The notes under the pieces: model-generated | The model's input: only the letters and a program-made list of their open reading frames with translations | Told to the model about the DNA's origin: nothing | Databases searched by the model: none | Part shown: positions 59,032-64,000 of the stretch, in pieces | How positions within the stretch are numbered: the first letter of the stretch is position 1 | How the letters are laid out: each line of letters begins with the position of its first letter | DNA from: Paulownia fortunei | Taxonomy: Eukaryota; Streptophyta; Magnoliopsida; Lamiales; Paulowniaceae | NCBI GenBank assembly: GCA_019321725.1 | Contig: CM033110.1 | Coordinates: 372,001-436,000, forward strand | Reading direction: 5' to 3' | DNA: 64,000 nucleotides | Program-made: the position numbers and the translations under genes

Positions 59032-61190
59032 ATGGTGGTTTCATTCTCCAGCATGCCACCGGCATCGTCGATTTTCGCGGCGTACGCCTCGATTTCTGCG
59101 TTCATCATGCTGGTCCAGACCTTGTTGAATCAACTTGTGCCCCGTCAGGTGCAACACTATGCGCTCAACATAATCCAGCTTTACTTTAAGCCAAGGCCCA
59201 ACAATGCCACAATTGTTATTGAAGAAAGGGATGGCATGTCAAGCAATGAAGTTTACAGCGCCGCTGAAATCTATCTCTGCACCAAGATCAGGCCTAATAT
59301 TGAGCGCATCAAAGTCAGCAAGCGGTACAAGGACACCAGCTTGAGCATCAGGTTTGCTCAGTGTGAAAAGATTGCTGATTGTTTTGAAGGGATTGAGCTT
59401 GAATGGAGGTTCGTGAATGAAGATAGGAAAACGACTTCAAAGGTGATTGATGAAGACACTGACAGTGTTCTTCTGGAATCCGAGAAGCGATATTTCGAGC
59501 TTTGTTTTGATAAGAAGCACAAGGACACGGTGTTGGATTCATACGTGCCGTTTGTGCTCGAAAGGGCTAAGTTCATCAGTGCTGAAAAGAAGGTGGTAAA
59601 GTTGCATACTTTAGCCTGTGCATCTTCTTATGCATCTTCAATTGTGTGGGATTCCATTAATCTCGAACATCCTTCGACTTTCAACACTCTTGCGATGGAG
59701 CCAAGTCAGAAGAAGTCTATCATTGAAGATTTGGACAGGTTTGTGAGAAGGAAAGAATTCTACAGGAAAGTTGGCAGGGCCTGGAAGAGGGGGTACTTGC
59801 TGTATGGCCCTCCAGGGACTGGAAAATCTAGTTTGATAGCGGCAATGGCTAATTACCTCAAGTTTGATATCTATGATTTGGAGCTTACTAATGTCAAGCG
59901 TGATTCCGATTTGAGAAAATTGCTGCTGAGGACTGCAAATAGATCGATACTTGTGATCGAAGACATCGATTGCACGGTGGAGTTACCCGACAGAAAGGGG
60001 CCAACAGCCGGCCCAGATGGGCATGGACACTGTCACCGTCCCCGTGATCACCAGGTTAGTACTAAAGAGTATACAAATTGGAGAAATTGTCCTTAATCTG
60101 TTGAGGCTGTTCATGTCGGAGACTCACTTTCAGGATTTTAGGAGTTGTTGTCATATCAATTTCAGATCAGTGATTTGAATGATTAATGGGCTTTTTTTGT
60201 CTGATAATACCCTGTTTAGAAGTTTTTAAGGAAGCCCGAGTTGTTGGTCTATATATCTATTCAATTTCTTGCAACAATTTCGATTGAAAGTCTTGATTTC
60301 TAATGCTATGTTGCGAGACCCAAGGATGGATATCAACATTTCAGAACTCTCATGGTACAAAAGAACTTTTTTTCATGAAAAACTTGTGAGACAGAGTATA
60401 TTTTCAGGGGAAGTGAAGACAGATATTGTATGTAAAAATGTCATGGTTATGATCCTAGTCATATACAAAGATTTTCATGATTTGAGTGTGATTCTGTTAA
60501 AATCTCACTGTCCCCACATGAGAACATCCTTCACTTGCAATCACCTTTTTGCAATTTGAAAGAAAATCCACTGAAACTTCATGGATGATCTCTTGTCAGC
60601 TTCATTTTCATGCTTTTTGATTTTGTTATTGGGATGTGACTAAATACGAACTTTGGTCCACATTGATGTGCCCACCTACCAGAGTAGAGATTTTCTTGTT
60701 CTTTACCTAATTTTCCTCGCAGTTTACTCTCTCGGGACTACTCAACTTCATAGATGGGCTTTGGTCAAGCTGTGGCGACGAACGAATCATCATATTCACC
60801 ACCAACAACAAAGACAGACTTGATCCTGCATTGCTGCGCCCGGGCCGCATGGACATGCACATACACATGTCCTATCTCACGCCCGACGGGTTCAAGCTCT
60901 TGGCCTCCACTTACCTCAGCGTCCACGACCAGCATCCGTGCTGCTCAGAAATCGAAGATTTAATCAAGAGCATGAAAGTAACCCCTGCAGAAGTTGCCGA
61001 GGAACTCATGAAGAGCGACGATGCTGATACTTCACTTGACGGGCTACTCAATTTTCTCAAGAGCAAGAAAAACACCGACAGCAACACTAGGAAGGATAAA
61101 GGGGTTGATGATGATGCAGACGGAGACGAAGAGCAAAAAGCGAAAGAACTTATGGCTGATGACAGTGATATTGAACTTTTGGCACGTTAA
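59032..61190 (+). CDS. AAA-ATPase gene 4, BCS1/OM66-like (496 aa)
   Basis: Exons 59032-60054 and 60723-61190, intron 668 bp, phase 0. The ATG at 59032 is the first in frame. Anchor segment SIFAAYASISAFIMLVQTLL (about 12-32), then the N-domain (NEVYSAAEIYLCTKIRPN). Walker A GPPGTGKSS starts at residue 259; VIEDIDCT follows, with a His-rich linker GHGHCHRPRDHQ at the exon end. Exon 2 is distinct from that of genes 1-3: FTLSGLLNFIDGL, FTTNNKDRLDPALLRPGRMD, SYLTPDGFKLLASTYL, and an acidic tail with DDDADGDEEQ ending DSDIELLAR. This is probably the undisturbed representative of its type. Relative to gene 3 it carries two short in-frame insertions, IDEDTDSVL and a duplicated YASS. Same membrane-anchored AAA role as the others. 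Confidence 0.93.
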
Positions 61191-63545
61191 TAAACTGCTA
61201 AAACGGAATGGGACAAGATAATGCGATGTGCGATAATTTGATCAGGGCATGCTTTTGTTGATATGGTATTAATGATTTAGTATTAGCTTATTAGGTTAGT
61301 CTAATGTTGCCACTCTTTTCATCATTGTTCACTAATGGGTCCAGTTGGAAGTGTAATTTCTGTCCGGATTCCCTGGAATTGATTGGCTTAAAATCAAATT
61401 TGTGCGGGATAGCCTGGATTTACATCCTTGAGCCACAGTTATTGACAATGGCAGTTTTACAACCAAGTCTACGACACAAATTTGGCAAAATATGAAGTAT
61501 GAAACAAAACTAGAAGAGCTTTTATCAAAAGTAAGGCCTTGCTGTTTTTTAATCTTCACCAATCATCTTTTCTCCTTTTGATATGCTTTTGAAAAGTTTT
61601 TTTTTTTTAAATGAATTGGATCGACTGTTAGATCATGAATCAATTATCGATCTGGTTCAATTGATTACAGTTGTCGGTTTGGTCCGATTGACTATAAAAA
61701 ATCAGAAATGAGGTTGAATTATAGTCAAGAACAGTTTTGTTTTTGTTTTTTTGTATTTTTTTGAGAAATTATTTAAACTTGGTATTTAAATATGTATGTG
61801 GTTATTTAGATTTTAAATTTTGTTAAATATATTTTTTAGCTCATTATTTATCTTTTTATCTTTAAATTTTAATACATAATAATTAATCTATTATATTATT
61901 ATTTTATATATTATAATGAAAAAATATAGTCAATTTTTCATTAGACTGATAAGACCGACGGTATAATCGGTGTCAAACTGCCGATAGATAGTAAAATCAA
62001 TTTAATCGCCACCCCAATTATGAAAATAATATTTTTTATGTATTCTTTTTAATTTTGGCATGGAAGTCATTGAACTTTACTTTTTAAGAGGAGGAATATT
62101 TTAAGTTACTTTTTTATACATTATAATATCTAGTATCAACGAATTAATCATCAACAACAATTTATAACTATCAATTATTAATACTCATCTAATATAGAAA
62201 ACAAATGACTACCAATGAGTTTAAAACTAACACATCAAGATTTTAAAACTTGAACCTTATCACAACATTGACATCTCTCAAGTGCTTGGAATAAAAAAAC
62301 TTGGAATTAAAATTAGTCTATTTAACACAATACAATGGATATGATCAATTATTCTCATTCCATATACTAGTAGGGAACTATTATTGTTGTTATTAATATC
62401 TTTACTATTATTATCGTTGTTGTTAAAGAAGAAATATGCTGCAAAACACGAGCATTCCATATTTATGTCTTCTCTTTAAAATCACTTGATTTGCTAATAA
62501 CACGATATGCAGTGCTAATAAGATGATCCTTGTCAAATAATTAGGTGTTATTGTTTATCAATTCGAATTTCTATTATAATTGGTATTTTATATTTTATTG
62601 TAATACTATCAATATATATAAAGTATACTGATATTATTTCATACACTTGCATGCATTGAAAGTATTATAATAAGAGATAGAGAAAATTTGGAGTGATTCA
62701 TTACATATAAATCAATGAATGCTCTAGTACTATTCATTGAGCAATAAGGATTCTAAACTATTACAGTTCATGAATCTATTCGTAACATTTGGAAAGATTT
62801 ATTGACAAGTTATGAATTTGAACTGAATCAATCTAAATATCGATTCACATATTAATATATTTATTATGTGAGCATTCAATTTTTAATAATTACAATTCAA
62901 ATAATTTATTATAAAATAATATTTTATTTTATATTTTATCATCAATAGACTTCTATCACGTGTATATTCACGGACTAAATGATTCCACAAATAAGTATAT
63001 GTATATTGATGGACTATATGATTCCATAAATAATTATAATATAATTTGCTTCCCCGACGAGTCGAGTCGTATGTGTGAACAAAGAATTTTTTGTTGTGTC
63101 TCGCACGACACATCCGTCTCAGGATGTTGGTTTTATGCGTGTTTAATATAAAAAAGAAAAAAAAAATCGACAGGACAGTGACAATCAAGAATAAATTAAT
63201 CTTAATTAAACATTTAAAAAATGCAATTAAGAAACTTTGGAGTTTGGACTATTGCCAAGATTCCCTCCATCCTCAGAATTAATTCCGCGTAATCATTTTT
63301 TTATTACACTGTAAGCGTGAAGCCCAAGCCGAGTTCTTTTTCTCTACATCCACCAACATTTCCTAATTTACAACCGTCTGGTTACAACCTGTTGTAGGGA
63401 TCCACGTCAGCTAATCCACAATGGACACATGTAAGTCTCATCACACACGAGATTACAATCCCTCTCCTAGCTTCCTGGCTAAGCTCCTCCAATTTACAGA
63501 GGAGACTCGAAGTCACAGAGGAGACTAGAAGTCACAACCCGCGTT
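61191..63545. other. Intergenic region between AAA genes 4 and 5
   Basis: It contains R2 copy 3 and otherwise A+T-rich sequence. Three plus- or minus-strand frames of 60-101 codons (62278-63188) are low-complexity and unsupported. The final 250 bases are less A+T-rich and form the promoter of gene 5; cctcctagcttcc-like pyrimidine stretches and a repeated gaggagact.gaagtcaca lie at 63500-63536. Confidence 0.5.
61600..62035. repeat. Dispersed repeat family R2, copy 3
   Basis: It shares with copies 1 and 2 the run tcggtttggtccgattgact, then cttggtatt, gttatttagattttaaattt, ttatattattattttatat and the accgac/atcggt end zone, at matching spacing. Confidence 0.6.
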
Positions 63546-63553
63546 TATATAAA
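63546..63553 (+). promoter_or_regulatory. TATA box of AAA-ATPase gene 5
   Basis: TATATAAA lies 126-133 bases before the ATG at 63679. With transcription starting about 30 bases downstream, the leader would be about 100 bases. Confidence 0.65.
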
Positions 63554-63678
63554 CTCTTCAAAAGCCCAAAACAATCAAACAAATATACTTCTGATTTTGA
63601 TCTCAAAAATTTCTGTATTTTGTTTTCGTCATTTAATTCAAGCAAGAAAGGAAATTTCTGCAAAGCCCATCAAGAAGA

Positions 63679-64000
63679 ATGCAATCTTTCGGGGAAATGC
63701 AGTCCATCACTACAAATGTTTTCTCAGCCTACGCGTCGGTGGCGGCATCCATGATGCTGTTCCGGTCGATTTTTAATGATATCATCCCCGAATCTGTAAA
63801 ATCCTTTATCTACTCTGTATTCAGTCGTTTCTTCAAACACTTCTTCGACAGATTTTTCACCAAGCTGTCGATCCACATGACCATGGTGGTGGACGAGCAG
63901 AACGGCATCATGCGCAACCAAATCTACGACGCGGCAGAAATTTACCTGCGCACGAAAATCAACCCCGACACGGAGAGACTGAAGGTTATCAAGAGTTCGA
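63679..64000 (+). CDS. AAA-ATPase gene 5, 5' part only (runs off the window)
   Basis: The open frame starts MQSFGEMQSIT and continues through 107 codons to the window end. A second Met at codon 7 could also serve as the start. A hydrophobic segment (VFSAYASVAASMMLFRSIF, about residues 14-32) is followed by a Phe-rich stretch. The AAA-associated domain signature comes next: SIHMTMVVDEQNGIMRNQIYDAAEIYL broken at the usual place into sheet and helix, then KINPDTERLKV. The Walker motifs lie beyond the edge. It aligns with genes 1-4 but is clearly more diverged, so it belongs to an older lineage of the array. Confidence 0.85.
   Translation, partial: MQSFGEMQSITTNVFSAYASVAASMMLFRSIFNDIIPESVKSFIYSVFSRFFKHFFDRFFTKLSIHMTMVVDEQNGIMRNQIYDAAEIYLRTKINPDTERLKVIKSS

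Noticed and set aside
60269..60559. 96-codon plus-strand frame
   Set aside because: Lies wholly in the intron of AAA gene 4 and matches nothing.
62278..63282. Four short frames before AAA gene 5
   Set aside because: Low-complexity N/I/K/Y or F-rich products overlapping on both strands with no signature.
1..64000. tRNA, rRNA or snoRNA genes
   Set aside because: I found no tRNA-like A/B boxes in cloverleaf context or rRNA tracts by eye; a dedicated scan could still find a small RNA gene.

Overview
The window looks like nuclear DNA of a flowering plant, almost certainly a eudicot. It is A+T-rich, its genes have several GT-AG introns, and it carries plant-type transposon relics, MITE-like repeats, AT/GA/TTA microsatellites and only plant gene families. 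No organelle, bacterial or viral gene block is visible. The species cannot be named from this evidence; the family mix would suit an asterid, but that is a guess.

Layout. (1) 1-12.5 kb holds no intact gene. It contains about five partial copies of one repeat unit. The most complete copies match the sequence just upstream of a small heavy-metal-associated (HMA) protein gene at 12.5-14.0 kb, so they look like duplicated upstream flanks that have lost their coding exons. One copy is split by a decayed 3.3-kb hAT transposon with an 8-bp target duplication. A ~150-bp tandem array and CACTA-like terminal sequence fill much of the rest. (2) 14-19.8 kb is intergenic, with a large foldback repeat, a 38-bp triplet repeat and a MITE candidate. 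(3) 19.9-34.4 kb carries two tandem Tm-1-like genes (family of the tomato tobamovirus-resistance protein Tm-1). The second is complete (9 exons, 755 aa). The first stops after 432 aa and keeps only the N-terminal domain. (4) A complete 9-exon, 493-aa cytochrome P450 of the CYP85 clan lies on the minus strand (35.7-40.3 kb), convergent with the second Tm-1-like gene; one of its introns has a GC donor. (5) 44.6-64 kb is a tandem array of at least five BCS1/OM66-type AAA-ATPase genes, each a long first exon plus a shorter second exon. Two sister types are present (genes at 44.6 and 48.4 kb; gene at 59.0 kb). The gene at 50.7 kb is a hybrid, with exon 1 of the 59-kb type and exon 2 of the 48-kb type joined inside the intron. 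A fifth, more divergent member runs off the right edge.

No shared pathway is evident. The window is a set of small local gene families (HMA, Tm-1-like, AAA-ATPase), some of whose relatives act in stress or pathogen response, around a P450. The most notable points are the natural N-domain-only Tm-1 paralogue, the intron-joined AAA chimera with a reframed C-terminal tail, and the repeated HMA upstream flanks. Exon borders were set by eye from reading frame, splice consensus and family alignment recalled from memory; no search was run.
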